A DNA stretch of 64,000 bases from Thermodesulfobacteriota bacterium (GTDB taxonomy: Bacteria > Desulfobacterota > DSM-4660 > Desulfatiglandales > Desulfatiglandaceae). The stretch lies in assembly GCA_028278625.1 (NCBI GenBank), contig JANQDY010000085.1:1-64000 (forward strand). Reading direction: 5' to 3'. Shown one piece after another: positions 55,018 through 62,636 of this stretch. The position numbers and the translations under genes are program-made. How positions within the stretch are numbered: the first letter of the stretch is position 1; each line of letters begins with the position of its first letter. The notes below the pieces were generated by a model. That model did no database searches. It was not told where the DNA came from and saw only the letters and a program-made list of their open reading frames with translations.

Positions 55018-56268
55018 GTGGAACCCGTTGCGTTCAATTTTGACCTGTTCTTCTACCTGGCGCTGGGAGGGGGATTCCTCATGGCCTTTTCCCTGGGTGC
55101 CAATGATGTGGCCAACTCTATGGCCTCCGCCGTGGGCGCTCGCGCCATTACCGTTAAACAGGCGGTTATTATTGCGGGTCTGCTGAATTTCGCGGGTGCC
55201 GCGTTTCTGGGCGCCAGCGTGGTCTCCACCATCAGCAAAGGGATTGTGAACCCTGAATACATTAACAATGTTCCGGTGCTGGCCATCGGAATGTTTTCAG
55301 CACTTCTGACGGCGGGGCTCTGGGTTTTGATCTCAACGCTCACGGGGGCGCCCGTCTCGTCAACCCATTCCATCGTGGGTGCCATTTTGGGCTTCGGTCT
55401 CATCGCCGCGGGCCCACAGGCGGTGCAATGGGGCGTGATGTTGAAAATCGCCCTCAGCTGGATATTCAGTCCCATTCTGGCAGCCCTGGTGGCCGGCGCC
55501 ATCTATATGGTCATCAAGGTCACCATTTTGGACCGAAAGAAGATGCTACGGGCCGCCAGGATCTGTGTTCCCGGATGGGCCCTTTTAACCGCCGTTCTGC
55601 TGGCCCTTTCCTTCATGTATAAAACCCCTTTCGGCAAGCGCTTCAATGAAGCCCACCCAGAGGCCGCCTTGACCATCGTCATCCTAACACCCCTTGTCTT
55701 CGCTCTTTTTTCATGGGTGATCGCCAAACGGCTTTTTCCCGAGGAAGAGGGCACAACAGAAGATGTGGAACGAATCTACCGCACCATGCAGATCGGCACA
55801 TCGAGCTATGTGGCACTCTCCCAAGGGGCCAATGATGTGGCCAACGCCATGGGGCCGGTGGTGGCGCTTTATGTGCTGGCCCGGTATCACCTGATGCCGG
55901 AGGATCCGGCCGTACCCATGTGGATTTTGGCCATGGGGGGAATCGGCATTGCCATCGGCGTCGCCGCGCTGGGTTACAAGGTCATGGCAACGGTGGGTGA
56001 GAAGATCACGACCTTGACCAATACAAAGGGATTTTCCGTTGATTTTTCGGTGGCCTCCACCATTCTTTTTGCATCTCACATGGGGGTTCCGGTTTCATCG
56101 ACCACCGTCGCCGTAGGCTCCGTTGCCGGAGTTGGCGCCACACAAGGGTTGGGCAATGTCAATCTTCGAACCCTGGGGAAGTGCTTCCTTTTCTGGGTGC
56201 TGACGGTGCCCATCGCCGCGCTCACATCCATGGGTTTCTTTTTGCTGCTAAAAGCGGTATTCTTATAG
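55018..56268 (+). CDS. pit: PiT-family inorganic phosphate transporter
   Basis: A 416-residue membrane protein starting at GTG with AAGGAG upstream. The two PHO4/PiT signatures are GANDVANSMASAVGARAIT and GANDVANAMGPVVALYVLA, each starting an inverted half. PiT proteins move metal-phosphate with H+ or Na+ at low affinity. It lies between the PstS-like and PRC-barrel genes and shares their Pho-box-like promoter. Confidence 0.9.
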   Translation: MEPVAFNFDLFFYLALGGGFLMAFSLGANDVANSMASAVGARAITVKQAVIIAGLLNFAGAAFLGASVVSTISKGIVNPEYINNVPVLAIGMFSALLTAGLWVLISTLTGAPVSSTHSIVGAILGFGLIAAGPQAVQWGVMLKIALSWIFSPILAALVAGAIYMVIKVTILDRKKMLRAARICVPGWALLTAVLLALSFMYKTPFGKRFNEAHPEAALTIVILTPLVFALFSWVIAKRLFPEEEGTTEDVERIYRTMQIGTSSYVALSQGANDVANAMGPVVALYVLARYHLMPEDPAVPMWILAMGGIGIAIGVAALGYKVMATVGEKITTLTNTKGFSVDFSVASTILFASHMGVPVSSTTVAVGSVAGVGATQGLGNVNLRTLGKCFLFWVLTVPIAALTSMGFFLLLKAVFL

Positions 56269-56308
56269 ACATCTTTTGAGATCACGAAAGGGTCGAGGAG
56301 CAACGAAC

Positions 56309-57052
56309 ATGTTGAGAATGGTGACAGATCTTCGCGGGTATGCGTTACGGGCCACCGATGGTGACATTGGAAGGATTTGTGATCTCTACTTCGATGAATT
56401 GGAATGGAAGATTCGCTACATCGTGGTTGACACGGACACCTGGCTCAAAGACCGCCAGGTTCTGATTTCACCTGTCTCAATTGACCCGCCCAAATGGCGG
56501 GAAAGGGTACTTCCGGTGAAGCTCACCAAACGCCAGGTGGAGGAAAGCCCGCCGGTGGATGCCCATAAACCCCTGACCCGCCGTTACGAAAAAAAACTGG
56601 CCGCTCATTACCGGTGGCCGTCATGGTGGGGAGGCACCGGCGCTGCGCTCGTCGCTGTTTGGGCGACCCTGGCCAACGGGGAACCGGAAAAAGCAAACGA
56701 GGAAAATTCCCATCTCAGCAGCATGAAAGCCGTCATCAAATATCGCATTGCCGATGCTGAAGGACAAATGGCCCGTGTGGACAATTTTATCCTGGACGAT
56801 GAGGATTGGATCATCCGATATGTGATCGCCAAAACCAAAGGGTTTCTGTCCGGCCGAAAGGTTCTCATCGCATCCCAATGGGTTGAAGCCCTGGACTGGC
56901 AAAAAGGCCTTCTACAAGTCGACCTCACCCGGGAGCAAATAGACAAATCTCCTGCTTTTGATGCTTCCACCCCCATTGATCGTCAGGATGAACGGATGCT
57001 CTACGACCACTACGGTCGGCCCGGCTATTGGACCGATAGCACATCTTCCTGA
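56309..57052 (+). CDS. Double PRC-barrel domain protein
   Basis: A 247-residue protein starting at 56309 (MLRMVTDLRGYALRATDG), with GAGGAG upstream. Two PRC-barrel domains (about 1-95 and 138-235) each have GDIGRICDLYFDE or GQMARVDNFILDD followed by WIIRYVIAKT. A Gly/Ala hydrophobic stretch near 105-125 joins them. PRC barrels often bind proteins or RNA. Gap of 40 bp after pit; role in the phosphate unit unknown. Confidence 0.75.
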   Translation: MLRMVTDLRGYALRATDGDIGRICDLYFDELEWKIRYIVVDTDTWLKDRQVLISPVSIDPPKWRERVLPVKLTKRQVEESPPVDAHKPLTRRYEKKLAAHYRWPSWWGGTGAALVAVWATLANGEPEKANEENSHLSSMKAVIKYRIADAEGQMARVDNFILDDEDWIIRYVIAKTKGFLSGRKVLIASQWVEALDWQKGLLQVDLTREQIDKSPAFDASTPIDRQDERMLYDHYGRPGYWTDSTSS

Positions 57053-57062
57053 AACAGGCGCT

Positions 57063-57084
57063 CTAACATAAACCTAACTTGACA
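57063..57084 (+). promoter_or_regulatory. Pho-box-like repeat before the HAD phosphatase
   Basis: CTAACATAAAC and CTAACTTGACA are two contiguous 11-bp repeats 150 bp before the start. The second overlaps TTGACA (57079-57084), which with TATGCG at 57103-57108 could form a promoter of 18-bp spacing. Confidence 0.6.
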
Positions 57085-57178
57085 ACACTTAATTTTCTTG
57101 GCTATGCGAAAGGGGCTGATTTGGGCAAGCACAGGCCATTTTTCAATGGTCCCAATACCCCAATCCGCTCTTGTTAAG

Positions 57179-57194
57179 TGCCGATGAATCGGCA
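57179..57194. repeat. Palindrome TGCCGAT-GA-ATCGGCA
   Basis: A perfect inverted repeat of 7-bp arms 40 bp before the phosphatase start. It could be an operator or an RNA hairpin near the ribosome-binding site. Confidence 0.35.
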
Positions 57195-57233
57195 TCTGAA
57201 AAAAGCACCGACACAAAAAGGGGGAGAGTTAAA

Positions 57234-58226
57234 ATGAAGACTAGCGTACGCATACACCGCATATTTTTCACCTGGGTTGTTCTGGCTTGCCTCATTACCC
57301 TGCTATTTCAAGGGGCTTTGCCCGCGCTGGCCACCTCCCGGGCCGAAGCCCTTTCCCTTTGGCAGGGAGATGTGAAAGATCAGCTGGTGGACTTTATTTT
57401 CGACGTTTCGACCGCTGGGAGCCCGAATTTCATACCAATAGAGGATCGAGTGGCTGTCTTCGATATGGACGGGACGCTTATGTCTGAAAAACCCAACTAT
57501 TTTGTTTTTGACGTGGCCCTCCATTACTTAAATGAACATGCCGATGCTATTTCCGCCAAAGGGCCCGCCTACAAGGCTCTTTGCGATGCGGCAAAGGCCC
57601 ATGACTACAAGTACTTCAGGACACATCTGCCCGATGCCTTTGCACTCCCCTTTGAAGGGAAAACCTATACGTTTTATCGCGACTACTGCCGGCACGTATT
57701 TGAAACCGCCATCAATCCGAAAAAGAAGCGCCCACAGAAGGAACTCGTTTTCCGACCCATGATCCAACTCATCGACCTGCTAAAGGAAAGGGATTTCACC
57801 GTCTATGTGGTCTCGGGATCGCTTCAGTTCTGCATCATGGCCATTTCAGAGAAGTACCTGCACGTCAGCCAGCGAAACTGCATCGGCAGCATGGTGGTTG
57901 CAATCCCTGGAAAGGACGGCAAGAAAACCATCTTCAAACGGGGCAGATTGAGCCCGCCCCCAAATCTCAAACAAGGAAAAGCCATGCGCATCATGATGCG
58001 CACCGGTCAGGCCCCGGTGCTGGCCGTGGGCAACTCCGGCGGCGATGCCTGGATGCTGGGTTTTACGGCAACTTCCCCTTATCGCACCTTTACAGCCATT
58101 ATCAATCATGATGACCCCCGGGAATTCGTCTACTACAAAGAGAAGCTGTTGAAACTGGCGGAAAAGGAAGGTTGGGCAATCGTCAGTATGAAAAACAACT
58201 TCAAGACCATCTATGGAGACAACTAG
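57234..58226 (+). CDS. Secreted HAD-type acid phosphatase
   Basis: A 330-residue exported protein. The signal peptide is about residues 1-33; the ATG at 57234 has GGGGGAGAG upstream. The HAD nucleophile motif is VFDMDGTL (D77, D79), motif II is VYVVSGS and the final acidic motif is VGNSGGDAWML. It should hydrolyse phosphomonoesters in the periplasm to release phosphate, in line with the Pho-box-like repeat upstream. The C-terminus overlaps the next frame by 14 bp and may have been altered. Confidence 0.85.
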   Translation: MKTSVRIHRIFFTWVVLACLITLLFQGALPALATSRAEALSLWQGDVKDQLVDFIFDVSTAGSPNFIPIEDRVAVFDMDGTLMSEKPNYFVFDVALHYLNEHADAISAKGPAYKALCDAAKAHDYKYFRTHLPDAFALPFEGKTYTFYRDYCRHVFETAINPKKKRPQKELVFRPMIQLIDLLKERDFTVYVVSGSLQFCIMAISEKYLHVSQRNCIGSMVVAIPGKDGKKTIFKRGRLSPPPNLKQGKAMRIMMRTGQAPVLAVGNSGGDAWMLGFTATSPYRTFTAIINHDDPREFVYYKEKLLKLAEKEGWAIVSMKNNFKTIYGDN

Positions 58227-58758
58227 CATTGGACTTGGTCTGGCATCCGCTTACGGCATCATCAAAAACCATAAAGGATTCATTGAAGTGAAAAGCAAGA
58301 AAGCGGTGGGAACAACTCTTGAAGTATTCCTCCCGGCCACTGAAAAACCGGTTCTGGTGGAAGTGAAGGGGGATAATGCCCTAAAACACGGAATGGAAAC
58401 CATTCTGCTTGTGGACGACGAAGAGATGATTCTTGATGTGGGAAAAGATCTTCTCGAGGCAATCGGATATCAGGCATTGACCGCTTCCTCCGGTTCTGAA
58501 GCCATTCATATTTACCAAGAGAAACAGGCGCATATTCACTTGGTCATACTGGATATCATCATGCCTGAAATGAGTGGCAGTGAAACATTTGATCGATTGA
58601 GAGAGATGAACCCCGGCCTCAAGGTGCTGCTATCCAGTGGATACAACATCAACGGGGAAGCCAAGAATATTTTGAACCGGGGTTGTGACGGGTTCATTCA
58701 GAAGCCTTTCGTACTTGGAGCACTTTCAAAAAAGATCAGGGAAATACTCGATGCTTGA
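58213..58758 (+). pseudogene. C-terminal remnant of a hybrid histidine kinase
   Basis: A 181-codon frame. Residues 6-43 (GLGLASAYGIIKNHKGFIEV) are the end of a histidine-kinase ATPase domain, the G2 box onward, without the catalytic part. A complete receiver follows (DDEEM, phospho-acceptor in VILDIIMPEMSG, Lys in IQKPF). The start lies within the end of the phosphatase gene. A deletion seems to have removed the first part of a kinase of 600 residues or more. The receiver could still be made as a free regulator. Confidence 0.65.
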
Positions 58759-58785
58759 TGAAACATCCATGAAAGAACCCAGTCA

Positions 58786-60066
58786 TCAACCCACAAAAGA
58801 CTCCCGAACAAACGGCTTTCTGCCGTCAAAAAAGTTACAGCGGCGATAGTATTTGATATCTTCCATCCACAAACGCCGATAGAGGGCATCACCGGTCATC
58901 CGCTTTATGAGCTCAAAAGGGGAATGAAGCGCTTGCAGGATAGGGGCGCACAATTCCGATGGGTCCCTGAAGCACTCCCAATCACACCGCCTGCAACCGT
59001 TATGGGGGCGAAGGCCTTTTAGGTTCAGCCGCCAGAACTTGCCCAGGTTTTCCCTGCCGCGATATCCACAGGGGAAGGTATCCCCTTCCTCGGCATCGAC
59101 GAAGAAAAAATCGACACCGCCGCGGCAGCCGGATGCGTGCGCGAAGTTCTCGCCATCTCCATGGGTTCGATAAAGGGCATAAAGGGAACTGAGCGGAGAA
59201 AAAATGCGCAATCGACTTCTGTGCCGTGGAATGGTCTTGAGCAGGGCTTTGTAGAGCATGGCTTTTTCATCGGATCGGTAGCGCACCACATCGTCTTTGG
59301 CCGTGGCCCCGTACACGGCATTGAGGCCTTTGTTTTCCTCCTGGGGGCTGATACTCATGGGGTAGCAGGTATTGACCGTTGTGAACCCCAGTTCGGCCAC
59401 GAACCGATAGAATCGGTCAAAGGCCGCCACATATCGATGGAAGAATTCCCGCAAATAGGCATCCCGATCATTGAAATCCTTCGGGCCCAGTGCAGCGGTT
59501 TCTTCACCGCCAAAACGCCTGTTAATGCCGAGATTGGCCGCGGGATAAAGGCCCGCCCCATGAAAAACCGGCAGGGCTTTTCTGATGCCCTTGACGACGC
59601 CGGGCAATCCCCTCATGCGTTCATGCACTCCTGGATCACAAGAATCCAGGCTGATCCAGAAGTTTCTCAGGGGTGTCGCGGACAGCCTGTCCGCCAAACG
59701 GCCAACCTTGTCAGAAAATCCGGGATGATCCGCGCCGCAAAACAAAAATCCATTGGTGCCGGTGCGAACAAATCGCAAGCCCAGCTTGCCCGCATGGTTA
59801 ATCCACCCGATCAGCTCATCCAGCAGCAGCAGGGGTTCGCCGCCCGTAAATGATACCGCCTGAACACCGTTTTTGACACAGCCGTGCAAAATATCCTTTA
59901 CGGTCTTGTCCGACAGGGATGCCCTGCGAATATCAGCGGTTCGCCGCATGCCGCATTGGGGGCAGAGGGCATTGCACCGGTTGGTGGTTTGAATGACCAC
60001 CTGACCAGGGATGCGATTGCGAATCAGGTGACTGATATTCTTGGAAAGGAAGGTAGCCGTCGACAT
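58786..60066 (-). CDS. Radical SAM protein with C-terminal cysteine cluster
   Basis: A 426-residue radical SAM enzyme. The [4Fe-4S] site is CNALCPQC (Cx3Cx2C) near residues 32-39, followed by SFTGGEPLLL. C-terminal Cys in GCRGG, PCGYRG, CRRCDWEC and ELCAPI could hold an auxiliary cluster as in SPASM proteins. The reaction is unknown. It follows the endonuclease/phosphatase-family gene by 36 bp, so the two are probably one operon. Confidence 0.8.
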   Translation of the reverse strand: MSTATFLSKNISHLIRNRIPGQVVIQTTNRCNALCPQCGMRRTADIRRASLSDKTVKDILHGCVKNGVQAVSFTGGEPLLLLDELIGWINHAGKLGLRFVRTGTNGFLFCGADHPGFSDKVGRLADRLSATPLRNFWISLDSCDPGVHERMRGLPGVVKGIRKALPVFHGAGLYPAANLGINRRFGGEETAALGPKDFNDRDAYLREFFHRYVAAFDRFYRFVAELGFTTVNTCYPMSISPQEENKGLNAVYGATAKDDVVRYRSDEKAMLYKALLKTIPRHRSRLRIFSPLSSLYALYRTHGDGENFAHASGCRGGVDFFFVDAEEGDTFPCGYRGRENLGKFWRLNLKGLRPHNGCRRCDWECFRDPSELCAPILQALHSPFELIKRMTGDALYRRLWMEDIKYYRRCNFFDGRKPFVRESFVG

Positions 60067-60102
60067 ATCAAGGGCCTAAGAGCCGGTCATGGAAAGAGAA
60101 CC

Positions 60103-61095
60103 TCAGGATAACCCGCCATTTGGAAATGTGGCGACAATGGGATAGTGGTCCGAGACGGTCACTTCATAAAGCGGCGGTCGGCTTGTTTTTTTAAGCAGTT
60201 GCTTGACGGCCTGGGGGTCAAAAGCATAATAGGCGGGACCCGCAAAAATGTAATCCAGGGTTAAAGCGGCGTTTTTGCCGTTCTTCCCTCGCTTGGTGCC
60301 GGTTCCCTTGTCCGGACAGAGATCAAGGAAATTGAGCCGCTTTATTCTGGCGATTTCCAGGGAGTCCTCGGTGGCATTGAAATCACCCACCAGAAACCAT
60401 ATGGGTCTGTCATCCGGACCCATGGCGTTTTCTTTGTCGCACCATTGGTTGTAGCGGCTTACAATGCCGTTCAAAACGATATCCAGCTGTTTCTCCCGAA
60501 TTTCCGCTCCCCGGCAATCCCGCTCGGGAAACCCCTCTCGCTCCTTTGAAAGGGTCGTTAAATGGAGGTTCACGATGAAGATGTGGCGCTTCCCGCAAAT
60601 GAAATGGCTCACCACCGCCAGTCTCGGTTCCGTATCCCTGGTACCGATGAACAATCCCGTGTCGATGCGAATCACCTCCTGACGAAGCCTTTGGCCCCGG
60701 CGGGCCCTTTCACCCGTGACATCCCATATGGAACAGTGCGGAATATCCCTTTGCCAGAGCAGACCGTTCCCTTGGCCCAGATAAGCATCAGCTGTCCACC
60801 CGCCCGCCTCTCGAATGGGGGTCCATTTAACGGGGTTGTCCTGTCTTTTCGTGTCAATGGAAATGGCAGACTGATAACAGTATCCATCAGGGGGTTCTAT
60901 AAGCTCCCGCAGAACGCCCTCCTCTTCATAACGGACGATTTCCTGAACCGCCATAAATCCCGGTTCATACCTTTGGACGAAATCCCTCAACTGCCCGGTA
61001 ATGCGCGCCTTTAGTGCGCCTCTTCTCCGCGGATCGGTCTTCAGAAAGGAGATACCGTCCATGTTCCAGCTTGAAACGGTAATATGAGAAGGCAT
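60103..61095 (-). CDS. Endonuclease/exonuclease/phosphatase-family protein
   Basis: A 330-residue EEP-fold protein. Motifs in order: SSWNMDG, AVQEIVR (catalytic Glu), FIVNLHLTT, LVGDFNATEDS and TVSDHYPIVA (Asp-His). It should act on nucleic acid or a phosphoester such as sphingomyelin or inositol phosphate. No signal peptide is seen. The ATG at 61095 (MPSHITVSSWN) is chosen because GGAG lies 6 nt upstream. First gene of the pair with the radical SAM gene. Confidence 0.8.
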   Translation of the reverse strand: MPSHITVSSWNMDGISFLKTDPRRRGALKARITGQLRDFVQRYEPGFMAVQEIVRYEEEGVLRELIEPPDGYCYQSAISIDTKRQDNPVKWTPIREAGGWTADAYLGQGNGLLWQRDIPHCSIWDVTGERARRGQRLRQEVIRIDTGLFIGTRDTEPRLAVVSHFICGKRHIFIVNLHLTTLSKEREGFPERDCRGAEIREKQLDIVLNGIVSRYNQWCDKENAMGPDDRPIWFLVGDFNATEDSLEIARIKRLNFLDLCPDKGTGTKRGKNGKNAALTLDYIFAGPAYYAFDPQAVKQLLKKTSRPPLYEVTVSDHYPIVATFPNGGLS

Positions 61096-61110
61096 TGTTT
61101 CTCCAAACCA

Positions 61111-61128
61111 CATTAAAGCCCTTTAATG
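61111..61128. promoter_or_regulatory. Palindrome CATTAAAG-CC-CTTTAATG
   Basis: A perfect inverted repeat of 8-bp arms, 16 bp before the endonuclease/phosphatase-family gene. It could be an operator or an RNA hairpin near the ribosome-binding site. Confidence 0.4.
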
Positions 61129-61404
61129 GTGACGACTGGCGGTACCCGTATCCTATCCCGGACCGCCCCCCTTTGGGAGCCCTTACCCTAAAAAATACCG
61201 TTTCCCGTGTCAATAACCGTGGGGCCTGCTAATCAAATGCTCACGGAACCGACACCACGCCCATTCGGCAAGAGCGGCGGAAACCGGTTGTCAATCTCGG
61301 CTGGAGGGGAGCGTCTTTGATTGGGTCCGCTTGTTGCGCTGATTTTCCTGGTTTTTACGGCAGATCCGGAATCGTGGATTTTGCCGCACATGCCCGTGAG
61401 AGCA

Positions 61405-61674
61405 TCATTGTTGAATTTTCACAAAGCCCTTGCAGGCGGGATAATCCGAACACCTGAACCTTATGAAGCTTTCTTCCCTCACGTAAACGTGCATCTTTTT
61501 TTGGCAAATCGGACAGGCCGGCCGAGGACCCATGGAGGCATTCTTTGAATTCAGAATAAACTGCCGATTGCAGGCCAGACAAATGTAACGTTGTTTGCCG
61601 TTTTGGGTCTTCCCGTACAAATTGAAAGACTCCGCCTTGCATCTGGGGCACTTGATGGTGGGTGCCTTGGCCAA
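61405..61674 (-). CDS. Two-module zinc-ribbon protein
   Basis: An 89-residue protein with two zinc ribbons. CPRC...CLACNRQF resembles the N-terminal finger of IS1 InsA-type proteins. CPICQKKM...CSDYPACKGF resembles topoisomerase C-terminal ribbons. DNA or RNA binding is likely, the target unknown. A Pho-box-like repeat lies 48 bp upstream. Confidence 0.7.
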   Translation of the reverse strand: MAKAPTIKCPRCKAESFNLYGKTQNGKQRYICLACNRQFILNSKNASMGPRPACPICQKKMHVYVREESFIRFRCSDYPACKGFVKIQQ

Positions 61675-61721
61675 ATCCCTTTACTCCTTTCACTCCGCGG
61701 ATATTTAGAAGACCATACCTC

Positions 61722-61743
61722 AAGAATGTTAGGTTTGTGTTAT
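61722..61743 (-). promoter_or_regulatory. Pho-box-like repeat before the zinc-ribbon gene
   Basis: On the minus strand ATAACACAAAC and CTAACATTCTT are contiguous 11-bp repeats, the first with one base off CTAAC. Confidence 0.5.
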
Positions 61744-61904
61744 TTTTTGTGAAGGCGTTTGTCAGAAGGAAGCCCGGAATCGATCATTTAATCGTCAAAA
61801 GAGATTGACTCATTTTCTGTTCAATACTATTTTGAATTGCTGGCACTATCTTAGGATTCTGTCATCCCAATCTTGGCTCTGGCACAAAAAGGAAAAGGAA
61901 GCGC

Positions 61905-62600
61905 ATGAATTGGTTGATCGGTATTGTCCCCGCCGTCTGGGCGGTCTGGACGTGGGCTCACGAACGGAAAAAAGAACGGATGGCAACGCGGCAGCGGATG
62001 GTGGCCCTCTATGTCTATCCCTTTCTCTCCGCATGCGAAGACCTTCAAAGCCGCATCTACAACATTCTGGAGCTAAAGGGCCTTCGCGTGCTCAGGAAAC
62101 GGTATCCCGACGCTTCCTATGCGGATGAAACCCTTTATCTCATTGTGCGGTATTTCGGCTGGGTGGCCGCCATGCACCGTTACGGCACACACGCCCAGGA
62201 TCCTGAAGTGATCCATCTCACGGAAGCGGTGCATAACGCTTTTGCCACACCACAATACCCGCTGGGGGCTTTCAATTTCTTTCGACCGGAGCAAAAGGCC
62301 CTTGGGAAACTGGTCATGCACCGCTTCGAAGGCCAGTATGGCGTGGAACTGGATACCATCCCCTATTACTCTTTTCAAAAACAGCTTTCCATCCCCCCGT
62401 TGGCGGATAGCGAGGCGGTCAAACAGACGCTAAACGCCCTCAAAAAGGCGACCCATGCCGGGAATCTGGCAGGCCGGTTTCGCCTGGCGGAAGCCCAGAA
62501 CCAATTGGTTGATCTCCTCGAGTACCTGGAAGAAAAGGAAGGGATCAGCCTCTTTCCCGGAACGCGGTCCAAATGTCAGTTTGGCCAAACGGAAGGATGA
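61905..62600 (+). CDS. Uncharacterised membrane-anchored protein
   Basis: A 231-residue protein with one N-terminal hydrophobic segment (NWLIGIVPAVWAVWTWAHER), then a helical cytoplasmic or periplasmic domain with YPFLSACEDLQSRIYNIL and YLIVRYFGWVAAMHRYG. No family recognised. GGAAAAGGAAG precedes the ATG. Divergent from the zinc-ribbon gene. Confidence 0.6.
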   Translation: MNWLIGIVPAVWAVWTWAHERKKERMATRQRMVALYVYPFLSACEDLQSRIYNILELKGLRVLRKRYPDASYADETLYLIVRYFGWVAAMHRYGTHAQDPEVIHLTEAVHNAFATPQYPLGAFNFFRPEQKALGKLVMHRFEGQYGVELDTIPYYSFQKQLSIPPLADSEAVKQTLNALKKATHAGNLAGRFRLAEAQNQLVDLLEYLEEKEGISLFPGTRSKCQFGQTEG

Positions 62601-62636
62601 AACGGAATTGAGCGGGTCATCGCGGTAAATGCGCCG

